Shown: piece after piece, positions 1-5,747 of the stretch
Numbering within the stretch: position 1 is the stretch's first letter
Layout: each line of letters starts with the position of its first letter
NCBI GenBank assembly: GCA_017305815.1
Contig: JAFKJZ010000314.1
Span: 3,156 to 9,055, forward strand
DNA: 5,900 nt
Reading direction: 5' to 3'
From: Hyphomicrobiales bacterium
Lineage (GTDB): Bacteria > Pseudomonadota > Alphaproteobacteria > Rhizobiales > Kaistiaceae
Notes under the pieces: generated by a model
What the model saw: the letters and a program-made list of their open reading frames with translations, nothing else
Told to the model about the DNA's origin: nothing
Database searches by the model: none
Translations under genes and position numbers: made by a program

Positions 1-2
1 CC

Positions 3-488
3 GGGCGTCCTCTGGGCATGAAGCTCGCCGGCTACCGCGCCATCGAGACGCTGCGGCTGGAAAAGGGCTATCGCGCCTGGGGCGCCGAGATCGGCCCGGA
101 TCATTCGCCGCTGGTCGCCGGCCTCGGCGCCTTCGTCAAGCTCCGCAAGCCCATCCCCTTCCTTGGCCGCGCGGCGCTGGAGGCGCAGGCGGCAAAGCCG
201 CTGCCGCGCCTGCTCGCCGCCTTCACCACCGAGGATCCGTCGATCGTGCTGCTCGGCCGCGAGACGATCTATCGCGACGGCGAGCGGGTCGGCTGGCTGG
301 CGAGCGGCGGCCATGGCCACACGGTCGGGCGGCCCATCGGCTATGGCTATGTCCGCCGCGCTGCCGGCGTTGATCGCGATTTCGTGCTGTCGGGAAGTTA
401 CGAGCTGGAGGTCGCCGGCGAGCGCGTCGTGGCCCATGCGCATCTCGATCCGCTCTATGATCCGGAGGGGCTGCGCATCCGCGCCTAG
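3..488 (+). CDS. FAD-dependent oxidoreductase of the dimethylglycine/sarcosine dehydrogenase type, C-terminal fragment (GcvT-like domain)
   Basis: The reading frame is open to the left edge, so the first ATG (position 18) is almost certainly internal. The visible 162 residues match the C-terminal aminomethyltransferase (GcvT-like) half of dimethylglycine and sarcosine dehydrogenases: the segment GYRAIETLRLEKGYRAWGAE is the family's 'R..e..RLEKGYR.wg.e' signature, followed by 'P..AGL..FVKL.K..FLGR.AL', and a C-terminal barrel region with GRPIGYGYV. In this family an N-terminal FAD domain removes a methyl group from an N-methylated glycine derivative and the C-terminal domain transfers the one-carbon unit to tetrahydrofolate. 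The FAD domain lies outside the window, so the exact substrate cannot be told; a stand-alone GcvT/YgfZ-like protein is less likely. It ends at TAG 486-488. No functional link to the iron operon downstream is evident. Confidence 0.8.
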   Translation, partial: GRPLGMKLAGYRAIETLRLEKGYRAWGAEIGPDHSPLVAGLGAFVKLRKPIPFLGRAALEAQAAKPLPRLLAAFTTEDPSIVLLGRETIYRDGERVGWLASGGHGHTVGRPIGYGYVRRAAGVDRDFVLSGSYELEVAGERVVAHAHLDPLYDPEGLRIRA

Positions 489-583
489 CCTTCGCCCCCG
501 GCCGCAATCCTGTCCGCGCGGTCCGTCGTCCGGCTTTTGCCGCTTCGCTGCTTTCCCGGCAAACCGGCCTGCGACGCTTTCCG

Positions 584-601
584 CTCCGTATGGCTACGGA
601 G
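584..601. repeat. Inverted repeat CTCCGTA-TGGC-TACGGAG
   Basis: A perfect 7-bp stem with a 4-nt loop, read directly from the sequence. It directly abuts the TTGACA hexamer at 602-607. It has no downstream T-run, so an intrinsic terminator is less likely than a protein-binding site beside the promoter, but chance is possible. Confidence 0.45.
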
Positions 602-628
602 TTGACAGGGCCGCCGTGCAGGTATTGG
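602..628 (+). promoter_or_regulatory. Possible sigma70-type promoter of the iron operon
   Basis: There is a consensus -35 hexamer, TTGACA, at 602-607. The best -10 candidate at near-normal distance is TATTGG (623-628, spacer 15), which is poor; TAACAT at 651-656 is better in sequence but too far away to pair with it. This is therefore only a candidate, supported by the -35 box and by its position about 60 bp before the first gene of an operon. Confidence 0.25.
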
Positions 629-648
629 TACGAAAAGCAATCGACATC

Positions 649-665
649 AATAACATAGAGTTATT
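649..665. promoter_or_regulatory. Perfect 6-5-6 dyad AATAAC-ATAGA-GTTATT, candidate operator
   Basis: The arms AATAAC (649-654) and GTTATT (660-665) are exact reverse complements around a 5-base centre, ending three bases before the ATG at 669. The weak ribosome-binding candidate (TAGAG, 656-660) falls within it, so a bound repressor, or less likely a weak RNA hairpin, would block initiation. Iron-uptake operons in alphaproteobacteria are usually controlled by Fur/Mur, Irr or RirA. This dyad does not clearly match a consensus I know for those, so the regulator is left open. Confidence 0.4.
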
Positions 666-668
666 CCA

Positions 669-1694
669 ATGTACGACGTCACGCGACGTCAGCTGATGCA
701 TCTCGGCATCGGCGCTGCCGGCGCCGCGATGCTGCCGGGCCTTTCGGTCCCGGCGCGGGCCGAGGACCAGACGCTGGCGCTCTATAATGGCCAGCACCGG
801 CCGCCGGTCGAGGCGCTGGTCGCCGCCTTCACCGCCGCCACCGGCATCGCCGTCGTCACCCGCAACGGCAACAGCGCCCAGCTCGCCAGCCAGCTGATCG
901 AGGAGGGCGCCAATTCGCCGGCCGACGTCTTCTGGTCGGAGGAGAGCCCGTCGCTCGCCGCCGTTGACGGCAAGGGCCTGCTCGCGCCGCTCGATCCCGA
1001 GACGCTGAAGCAGATCCCGGAGAAGTACACCGCCAGGGATGGCACCTGGGTCGGCGCCGGCGCCCGCTGCCGCGTCGTCGTCTACAACAAGTCGATGATC
1101 GAGGCGTCGGCGCTGCCGAAGAGCGTGCTCGATTTCGCCGGCGAGGCCTGGGCCGACAAGGTCGCCTTCGCGCCGAACAGCGGCGCCTTCCAGCAGCAGG
1201 TCGTCGCGGTCGCGCTGCTCAAGGGCCGTGATGCGGCGCTCGCCTGGCTGAAGGGCCTGCGCCAGTATGGCCGCGTCTACAACAGCGATTCCGCCGCGGT
1301 CGAGGCCGTCGAGGGCGGCGACATCCCCGTCGCGCTCAGCAACAACTACTATTGGTACGCGCTCGAGCAGGAGCTCGGCCCCGACAATATGAACTCGGCG
1401 CTTCACTTCATCGGCAATGGCGATCCCGGAACGCTGATCACCGTGTCCGGCGCCGGTGTGCTGAAGACGTCGAAGAAGGCCGAGGCCGCCCAGCGCTTTG
1501 TTTCCTTCATGGTCAGCGCCGAAGGCCAGGCCGCGATCGTCGGCGCGATCGCCGAATATCCGCTCCGGCCCGGCGTCGTCTCGCCGTTCCCGCTGAAGCC
1601 GTTCGACCAGCTCGATCCCGCCCCGGTCACGCCGGCCGATCTCGGCGACGCCGCCGACGCGCTGGCGCTGCTGCGCGAAGCGGACCTCGCTTGA
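669..1694 (+). CDS. fbpA: Ferric iron ABC transporter, periplasmic substrate-binding protein (FbpA/SfuA/FutA family)
   Basis: A 341-residue secreted binding protein that captures Fe(III) in the periplasm and hands it to the permease encoded next. Residues 1-31 look like a Tat signal peptide: T-R-R-Q-L-M at 5-10, a hydrophobic stretch, and an ARA cleavage site at 29-31. The mature part starts with the FbpA-type strand LALYNGQH and continues through ADVFWSEE and SNNYYWY. The four ligands known from FbpA (His9, Glu57, Tyr195, Tyr196) have clear counterparts in H43, E91, Y227 and Y228; removing 31 residues puts the tyrosines at 196/197. Length is normal for the family. The ATG at 669 is chosen because it places the twin arginines correctly; its ribosome-binding site is weak. 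It is first in an operon with the permease. A close relative for another metal or ferric chelate is possible, but the YY pair favours iron. Confidence 0.9.
   Translation: MYDVTRRQLMHLGIGAAGAAMLPGLSVPARAEDQTLALYNGQHRPPVEALVAAFTAATGIAVVTRNGNSAQLASQLIEEGANSPADVFWSEESPSLAAVDGKGLLAPLDPETLKQIPEKYTARDGTWVGAGARCRVVVYNKSMIEASALPKSVLDFAGEAWADKVAFAPNSGAFQQQVVAVALLKGRDAALAWLKGLRQYGRVYNSDSAAVEAVEGGDIPVALSNNYYWYALEQELGPDNMNSALHFIGNGDPGTLITVSGAGVLKTSKKAEAAQRFVSFMVSAEGQAAIVGAIAEYPLRPGVVSPFPLKPFDQLDPAPVTPADLGDAADALALLREADLA
674..691. repeat. Two direct copies of CGACGTCA, 10 bp apart
   Basis: The octamer occurs at 674-681 and 684-691, inside codons 2-8 of the binding-protein gene. Each copy has the palindromic core GACGTC, and the 10-bp period puts both on one helical face. 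It may only reflect codons for Asp-Val and Thr-Arg-Arg. Confidence 0.3.
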
Positions 1695-3181
1695 CGGCCG
1701 CTGCCGACGCATCTGGCAGTCCTTCCCGGCGCGACGCCCGCCACGGCGCGCCGGCATCGCGCCTGCTCGTCGCGCTGGCCCTGATCCCGACCGCGCTGAT
1801 CGCGCTGCCGGTGATCTACGTGCTGATGCGTGCCTGGGGCGCCGGCTGGAGCGGCGTCTGGGCCGAGCTGGCGCGGCCGCGCACGCTGATGCTGCTCGGC
1901 AATACGCTGACGCTCTGCCTGTCGGTGACATTGTTCGCCAGCCTGATCGGCTATACCGCCGCCTGGTTCACAGAGCGTACCGATCTCGCCGGCAAATGGC
2001 TCTGGCGGGTGCTCTGCTGCCTGCCGCTCGCCATGCCGGCCTTCGTCGCCAGCTTTGCCTGGAAGTCGCTCGGCCCTGGTTTCCAGGGCATGTCCGGCGC
2101 CATCCTGATCCTGACCATGGAGAGCTTCCCGCTGAAGGTGACGCTGCCGCGCACGTTGCCTGCGCTCGGCGGCGGCGCGCTGCTGGTCGCCGCGCACATG
2201 CTGTCCGAGTTCGGCGCGCTGGCGCTGCTGCGCGTGCAGACCTTCACCACCGCGATCTTCCAGCAATATGAGCTGCAGTTCGACAATGCCTCGGCGGCGG
2301 TGCTCTCGGGCCTCTTGATGCTGCTCTGCCTTCCGGTCGCGTTCGGCGAGATGTGGCTGCGGCGCGGCGTCCGCCTTTCCAAGGTCGGCCGCAACACGGC
2401 CCGGCGCGGCTCGCCGGCCCGCCTCGGTCGCTGGGCGCCGCTCGTCATGCTCGGCTTCGTGGCCGTTTCGATCGTCTCGCTCGGCGTGCCGTTCGGCCGG
2501 CTCGGCTATTGGCTGGTCAGGGGCGTCTCGGCCGGTCGCGGCCTCGATGCGCTCGGCCCGGCCTTGTTCGGCTCGCTGTCCCTGGCGCTGCCGGGCACGC
2601 TCGTCACCACGGTGATCGCGCTGCCGCTGGTTCTGCTCGTGCTGCGCAGCCGGGGCGTCTTCGCCCGCTTCGCCGACCGGCTGCCCTATGTCGTGCACGG
2701 CCTGCCCGGCCTCGTCGTCGCGCTGGCGTTGGTCTATCTGTCCATCCGCCTGCTGCCGGCGATCTACCAGACCCGCGCGGTGCTGTTCGCGGCCTATGCG
2801 ATCCTGTTCCTGCCGCTGGCGCAATCGGCGATCCGCGCCTCGGCCGAGCTGGTGCCGCGCGAGATCGAGGAAGTGGCGCGCACGCTCGGCCGCAGCCCGT
2901 GGCAGGCCTTCGTCTCGGTGACGCTGCCGTCGCTGGCGCCGGGGCTCGGCGCCGCGCTGGCGCTGGTCGCGCTCGAGCTGATGCGCGAGCTGACCGCCAC
3001 GCTGATCCTGGCACCGACCGGCGTCGTCACGCTCGCGACCGAGGTCTGGTCGCACACCAATGACAGCGCCTACGCCGCCGCCGCGCCCTTCGCGGCGCTG
3101 CTGGTGCTTATTTCGGGCCTGCCCGTCTACATCTTCACGCTGCGCACCTTGCGCCCGCGCCCTGATCGTCAGGTCAACTAA
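1691..3181 (+). CDS. fbpB: Ferric iron ABC transporter permease, two-domain FbpB/SfuB family, with an internal deletion
   Basis: An inner-membrane protein of about 496 residues with two tandem BPD_transp_1 halves, which forms the channel for Fe(III) delivered by the binding protein. The reading frame extends further upstream, but that part is antiparallel coding shadow of the binding-protein gene. The start is placed at TTG 1691, giving a TTGA overlap with the upstream stop and an SD-like AGCGGA about six bases upstream; the first membrane helix then begins near residue 25. The second half is complete, with the coupling loop 'E-EVARTLGRSPW' at about 391-404 and VTLP at 410-413. The first half runs directly from AILILTMESFPL into KVTLPRTLPALGGG (junction near residues 148/149) and lacks its own EAA loop. 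Such fused permeases usually exceed 520 residues. Family identity is secure; function of this copy is doubtful. Confidence 0.87.
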   Translation: MTAAADASGSPSRRDARHGAPASRLLVALALIPTALIALPVIYVLMRAWGAGWSGVWAELARPRTLMLLGNTLTLCLSVTLFASLIGYTAAWFTERTDLAGKWLWRVLCCLPLAMPAFVASFAWKSLGPGFQGMSGAILILTMESFPLKVTLPRTLPALGGGALLVAAHMLSEFGALALLRVQTFTTAIFQQYELQFDNASAAVLSGLLMLLCLPVAFGEMWLRRGVRLSKVGRNTARRGSPARLGRWAPLVMLGFVAVSIVSLGVPFGRLGYWLVRGVSAGRGLDALGPALFGSLSLALPGTLVTTVIALPLVLLVLRSRGVFARFADRLPYVVHGLPGLVVALALVYLSIRLLPAIYQTRAVLFAAYAILFLPLAQSAIRASAELVPREIEEVARTLGRSPWQAFVSVTLPSLAPGLGAALALVALELMRELTATLILAPTGVVTLATEVWSHTNDSAYAAAAPFAALLVLISGLPVYIFTLRTLRPRPDRQVN

Positions 3182-3421
3182 GCAACGTCGTAGAAGTTGC
3201 AGTTGCTCGCGGTCGTTGTGACTCCAGCCCTACAGGCGGCAAAGAGTCGCCGTAATTGTCGTTCATGATCACGGTGGATCGATCCAAGCCGGTTCGATTC
3301 CGTTTCCGCGATATTGTTCGACGAATGACTCAGAACAGCGTCTCGAAACGAAACATTAACCAAGGAGAGTTTGCGATCTGTTTTGGCGGCAGCGGGGGTT
3401 ACGTGTCGAAACAAAGTAGAG
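3182..3421. other. Intergenic spacer between iron permease and SH3 gene
   Basis: A 240-bp stretch with lower GC than the flanking genes and no credible gene. A small inverted repeat just after the permease stop (GCAAC 3182-3186 with GTTGC 3196-3200) lacks a T-run and is a weak terminator candidate at best. A strong Shine-Dalgarno-like AAGGAGAG lies at 3362-3369 without a well-spaced ATG or GTG. The only nearby in-frame start is TTG 3371, which sits just one base after it. I see no clear promoter hexamers. Confidence 0.5.
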
Positions 3422-4909
3422 ATGAGTACCATGACACATTCGGGCAAATCGAGCGCCGCCTTGCGCGTGCGCAGTCTCGCTGAGCTGACCGATCCAGGTC
3501 TCTCCAACCCGGCCTCCGAACGCGATTCATCGCACGAAAACATCCGCTCGAACGTCGTTCGCGGATTCCCCAAGCTGGTTCAACAGCAGCCGGAGCCGCC
3601 GGCCGAGACGGCGCTGCCGCAGCTGGAAGATCTCGCGGCCGAGCTCGAAGCCGCGCTGATGGGCGACCTTCAGAAGGTCGCCTCGCTCTGGGACGAGCCC
3701 GAGGCTGCGGCCGCGTCTGAATCTTCCGCCCCGCCGACACGGCAACTGGCTCTGCCGGAACTCGCCCTGCCGGAGCTTGCCCTTCCCGCGTTGATGTCGC
3801 CGGAACAGGTAGCGGCCAACGAAGCGGCGCGGGATCCGATGGCGCTCGACCAGGTCGAGCTCGATCCGACGCTCGCTTCCGAGCTGCCGCCGGCTGAGCT
3901 GACCAAGGACGACCTGCCGCAGCAGGACCGCCTCGCCGTCGAGCTGCTGCTGGCGCGCGGACGCCAGCCTTCGGCGGCGCCGAAGCCGGCGGAGCGGGCC
4001 CCGGCGGCCGTGGAGCTGGAAGACCGGCTCGCCGGCGAACTGGCCCAACGCCTTTCCATCGCTGTCGACGAGTTGCGCATCGCCGATGGCGAGCAACCGA
4101 CCCTCGATGCCGACCGCAGCCTCAATGCTGGCGGCAGCCGTGGCCTCACCACCCTCAACAAGCAGTTGCTCGCCGTCGTCGCCCTGCTCGCCATCGTTGG
4201 CGGTGGCGCGTTGCTGACGATCCGTTCCGTCACCGCGTCGGGCGACGCCACCGTCGTCGGCGAGTTGGACAGCGCGGCCACGGCTGGCATCGTCAAGGCC
4301 GACCCGCCGGCGCCGCTGCCGGCCCCGGCCGCCAAGCAGTCCTATGACCGCGCCGCAGAGGACCAGTCGCTGCCGGAATCGCCGCAGCTGCGCGGCGCCG
4401 ACATGATCAACCAGGCGACGCCGCTCAATCAGGCGCCGACCGCGCAGGCCTCGGTTGACCCGGTGCCCGGTTCGGCCCCCACGCTTGGCGCCGCGATGTT
4501 GCCGGGCTCCGCCGTCAGCACGCAGCCGGTGACGCCGAACGTGCGCGCCGCCTACGCCGCCCCGGCCGAGGTGACGAAGCCGACCGCGGTAGAGACCGCG
4601 TCGGTGACGGAGCCCGCGCCCTCCGCCGATGACGCCGGCGTCGCCGCCGAGCCGGAGGCCGCCGCGCCGAAGCCGGCCGCGGTCGCGCCGTCGAAGGCTG
4701 TCTCCGCCGGATCCCCGGCGCCGGGCCTCGCCCGGGTCACCAGCGCCGTCAAGCTGCGCGGCAACCCGGACAATGGCGCTCCGACGGTCGGCCTGCTCAA
4801 GGCCGGCGAGCAGGTCCAGGTGGTGCAGTGCAAGGGCTGGTGCGAGGTCGTCGTCGATGGCAAGCGCGGCTTCGTGTTCAAGAAGTTCCTGGCCTCGGTC
4901 AACGGCTAG
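3422..4909 (+). CDS. Single-pass membrane protein with C-terminal bacterial SH3 domain
   Basis: About 495 residues from ATG 3422; ATG 3431 and TTG 3371 are alternatives in the same frame, and none has an ideal ribosome-binding site. Domains in order: residues 1-245 are a low-complexity, acidic, Glu/Leu/Pro/Ala-rich region; 249-267 are one hydrophobic helix (LLAVVALLAIVGGGALLTI); about 270-435 are a Pro/Ala-rich linker; about 437-495 are a bacterial SH3 (SH3_3-like) domain with VKLRGNPDNGAP, GEQVQVVQ, the C470-K-G-W-C474 motif and GKRGFVFKKFL. The lack of a signal peptide and the internal helix suggest an N-in, C-out protein with the SH3 domain in the periplasm. Such domains often bind cell wall or other envelope proteins, but no specific function is recognised here. 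It has its own terminator and appears to be transcribed alone. Confidence 0.8.
   Translation: MSTMTHSGKSSAALRVRSLAELTDPGLSNPASERDSSHENIRSNVVRGFPKLVQQQPEPPAETALPQLEDLAAELEAALMGDLQKVASLWDEPEAAAASESSAPPTRQLALPELALPELALPALMSPEQVAANEAARDPMALDQVELDPTLASELPPAELTKDDLPQQDRLAVELLLARGRQPSAAPKPAERAPAAVELEDRLAGELAQRLSIAVDELRIADGEQPTLDADRSLNAGGSRGLTTLNKQLLAVVALLAIVGGGALLTIRSVTASGDATVVGELDSAATAGIVKADPPAPLPAPAAKQSYDRAAEDQSLPESPQLRGADMINQATPLNQAPTAQASVDPVPGSAPTLGAAMLPGSAVSTQPVTPNVRAAYAAPAEVTKPTAVETASVTEPAPSADDAGVAAEPEAAAPKPAAVAPSKAVSAGSPAPGLARVTSAVKLRGNPDNGAPTVGLLKAGEQVQVVQCKGWCEVVVDGKRGFVFKKFLASVNG
3746..3790 (+). repeat. Three tandem 15-bp units encoding LALPE/LALPE/LALPA
   Basis: The three units encode the repeat LALPE, LALPE, LALPA within the cytoplasmic low-complexity part of the SH3-domain protein. 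The copies differ at wobble positions, so they are not a recent slippage product. Confidence 0.6.
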
Positions 4910-4915
4910 GGGCGC

Positions 4916-4946
4916 GATCCTCCCGCGTTGTTCTCGCGGGAGGATC
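4916..4946 (+). terminator. Strong hairpin terminator after the SH3 gene
   Basis: GATCCTCCCGCG (4916-4927) and CGCGGGAGGATC (4935-4946) form a perfect 12-bp stem around the 7-nt loop TTGTTCT, starting seven bases after the stop codon at 4907-4909. The downstream T-rich part is short (CACTTCTAC), so it may be a partly Rho-assisted terminator, but position and stem strength make the call convincing. It would work in either direction. Confidence 0.8.
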
Positions 4947-5049
4947 CACTTCTACGTAATGTGAAGGCTTGTTCGCTTGCGAACCGCCATAATGATTGTG
5001 TCGGAATGATTGCATCTGCTACGAGGAAGCGATCAGTTCGGGGCGGTTG

Positions 5050-5493
5050 ATGACGGAAATGCAAGGGCAGGGATCGGACACACCGGGCGCGACGCCCTAC
5101 ACGCCTCCGCGCGACCCGGAGCGCTATTTTCGCGGCGTCGAAGTCCTGTTCTCGGCCGTGCAGGCGTTGTCCTTCACGCGCGAGCCGGGTCAGGTGCAGC
5201 GGATCGTCAAGACCGCCGCGCGCCAGCTGACCGGTAGCGACGGCGCCTGTTTCGTCCTGCGCGACGGCGCCTCCTGCCATTTCGTCGACGAGGATGCGGT
5301 CACGCCGCTCTGGAAGGGCATGCGCGTTCCGCTCTCGAGCTGCATCGAGGGTTCGGCGATGCTGCATCGCCAGCCGGTGCTGGTGCGCGATGTCGCCGCC
5401 GACGACCGGGTCTTGCCCGGAGCCTATGACGCGACCTTCGTCCGCAGCCTGGCCGTCGTGCCGGGCATATTCGTTTCTGGAGAAACATCATGA
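5050..5493 (+). CDS. GAF-domain signalling protein, truncated (likely N-terminus of a sensor histidine kinase)
   Basis: From ATG 5050 (GGGG at 5040-5043 as a weak ribosome-binding site; TTG 4996 in the same frame is less likely) the frame encodes 147 residues. About 24-138 are a GAF sensor domain: a helix with LFSAVQALSF, then IVKTAARQL, GACFVLRDG, DEDAVTPLWKG, the PLSSCIEGSAML turn, LVRDV and FVRSLAVVP. In relatives FVRSLAVVP is followed by a last strand and helix and then usually a histidine-kinase module (HWE or HisKA type). Here the family match ends at about P138 (5463), and the last nine residues before TGA 5491-5493 (GIFVSGETS) are the leader of the next gene. The protein therefore lacks the end of its GAF fold and any output domain and is probably inactive, unless the junction is an assembly error. 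Confidence 0.75.
   Translation: MTEMQGQGSDTPGATPYTPPRDPERYFRGVEVLFSAVQALSFTREPGQVQRIVKTAARQLTGSDGACFVLRDGASCHFVDEDAVTPLWKGMRVPLSSCIEGSAMLHRQPVLVRDVAADDRVLPGAYDATFVRSLAVVPGIFVSGETS
5461..5466. other. Junction: GAF gene to DUF6878 leader
   Basis: Homology to the GAF domain ends after SLAVVP (5446-5463), and the next bases are the 5' leader of the DUF6878 gene. Base composition shifts at the same place. I see no transposon end or obvious repeat here. The exact base cannot be fixed without an intact relative. Confidence 0.5.
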
Positions 5494-5747
5494 CCGACAA
5501 CACCTCCACGCCTGTCCCGGAATTGGATCCGACCTCATGGCTCGCACGGGAACAGGAATTCGCGAAGCTGTGCGACTCCATTCGTCCTGAGAATAAGGCG
5601 ACATTGTTCGAGGCGCTCGCTCGCGCAGGCATCACCTTGATCGTCGTGAATTTCGACGGCTATGGCGATAGCGGCCAGATTGAAGACATCACCGCCAACT
5701 CTGGTGATAAGGCCGTCGATCTGCCCATTGTCAGCCTTGAGGTCGCG
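5490..5747 (+). CDS. DUF6878 family protein, 5' part only
   Basis: ATG 5490 is preceded by a good ribosome-binding site, GGAGAA (5479-5484), five bases away. The product begins with an acidic leader, then [31 protein letters not shown] and [10 protein letters not shown], which I recognise as the hallmark of the DUF6878 family, then [12 protein letters not shown]. Family members continue with a C-terminal part containing a conserved tryptophan-asparagine region, which is missing here. From about codon 83-86 the frame stays open to the window end, but only as antisense of the ligase fragment. Members are small proteins of unknown function that I associate with plasmids and genomic islands in alphaproteobacteria (from memory). 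The DNA is visibly less GC-rich than its neighbours, consistent with transfer. Confidence 0.7.
5736..5747. other. Junction: DUF6878 to reversed formate--tetrahydrofolate ligase
   Basis: CTTGAGGTCGCG can be read both as Leu-Glu-Val-Ala of DUF6878 on the plus strand and as part of Ala-Arg-Asp-Leu-Lys of the ligase on the minus strand. The crossover lies in or beside these 12 bases, which could be microhomology used for the join. Confidence 0.5.

Larger units (their letters stand above)
489..668. other. Intergenic spacer upstream of the iron operon
   Basis: This 180-bp stretch holds no credible gene. It contains a 7-bp inverted repeat with a 14-nt loop (536-542 TTTGCCG with 557-563 CGGCAAA), which may be a weak terminator for the upstream gene but has no T-run. 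It also contains a tighter hairpin at 584-601, a TTGACA hexamer at 602-607 and a perfect dyad at 649-665. The last 50 bases are markedly more AT-rich than the surrounding genes, as expected for a promoter/leader region. Confidence 0.6.

Noticed and set aside
536..563. Inverted repeat as a terminator of the first gene
   Set aside because: A 7-bp stem with a 14-nt loop and no T-run is too weak to call as a terminator; mentioned only in the spacer description.
1352..1690. Upstream extension of the permease frame
   Set aside because: It overlaps the binding-protein gene in another frame and reads as an Arg-rich shadow; the TTG at 1691 fits the operon overlap and the first membrane helix.
594..1931. 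Long minus-strand open frame of 445 codons opposite the iron-binding gene
   Set aside because: It is a GC-rich antisense shadow with Arg/Ala-rich composition and no recognisable domain; the plus strand has a full FbpA-type protein with ligands and signal peptide.
1403..3055. Long minus-strand open frame of 550 codons opposite the permease
   Set aside because: Composition dominated by Arg, Gln, Glu and Ala with no domain; antisense of a clear membrane permease.
3256..3483. Possible 75-residue small gene in the spacer
   Set aside because: No recognisable domain, no good ribosome-binding site, and it overlaps the start of the SH3-domain gene; not enough to call.
3178..3573. Minus-strand open frame of 131 codons across the spacer
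   Set aside because: No domain, overlaps the stop of the permease and the start of the SH3 gene; likely chance.
5535..5735. C-terminal tail of the ligase fragment reading into the DUF6878 gene
   Set aside because: Residues after the ARDLKAD motif bear no ligase character and are antisense of DUF6878; the open frame is incidental.
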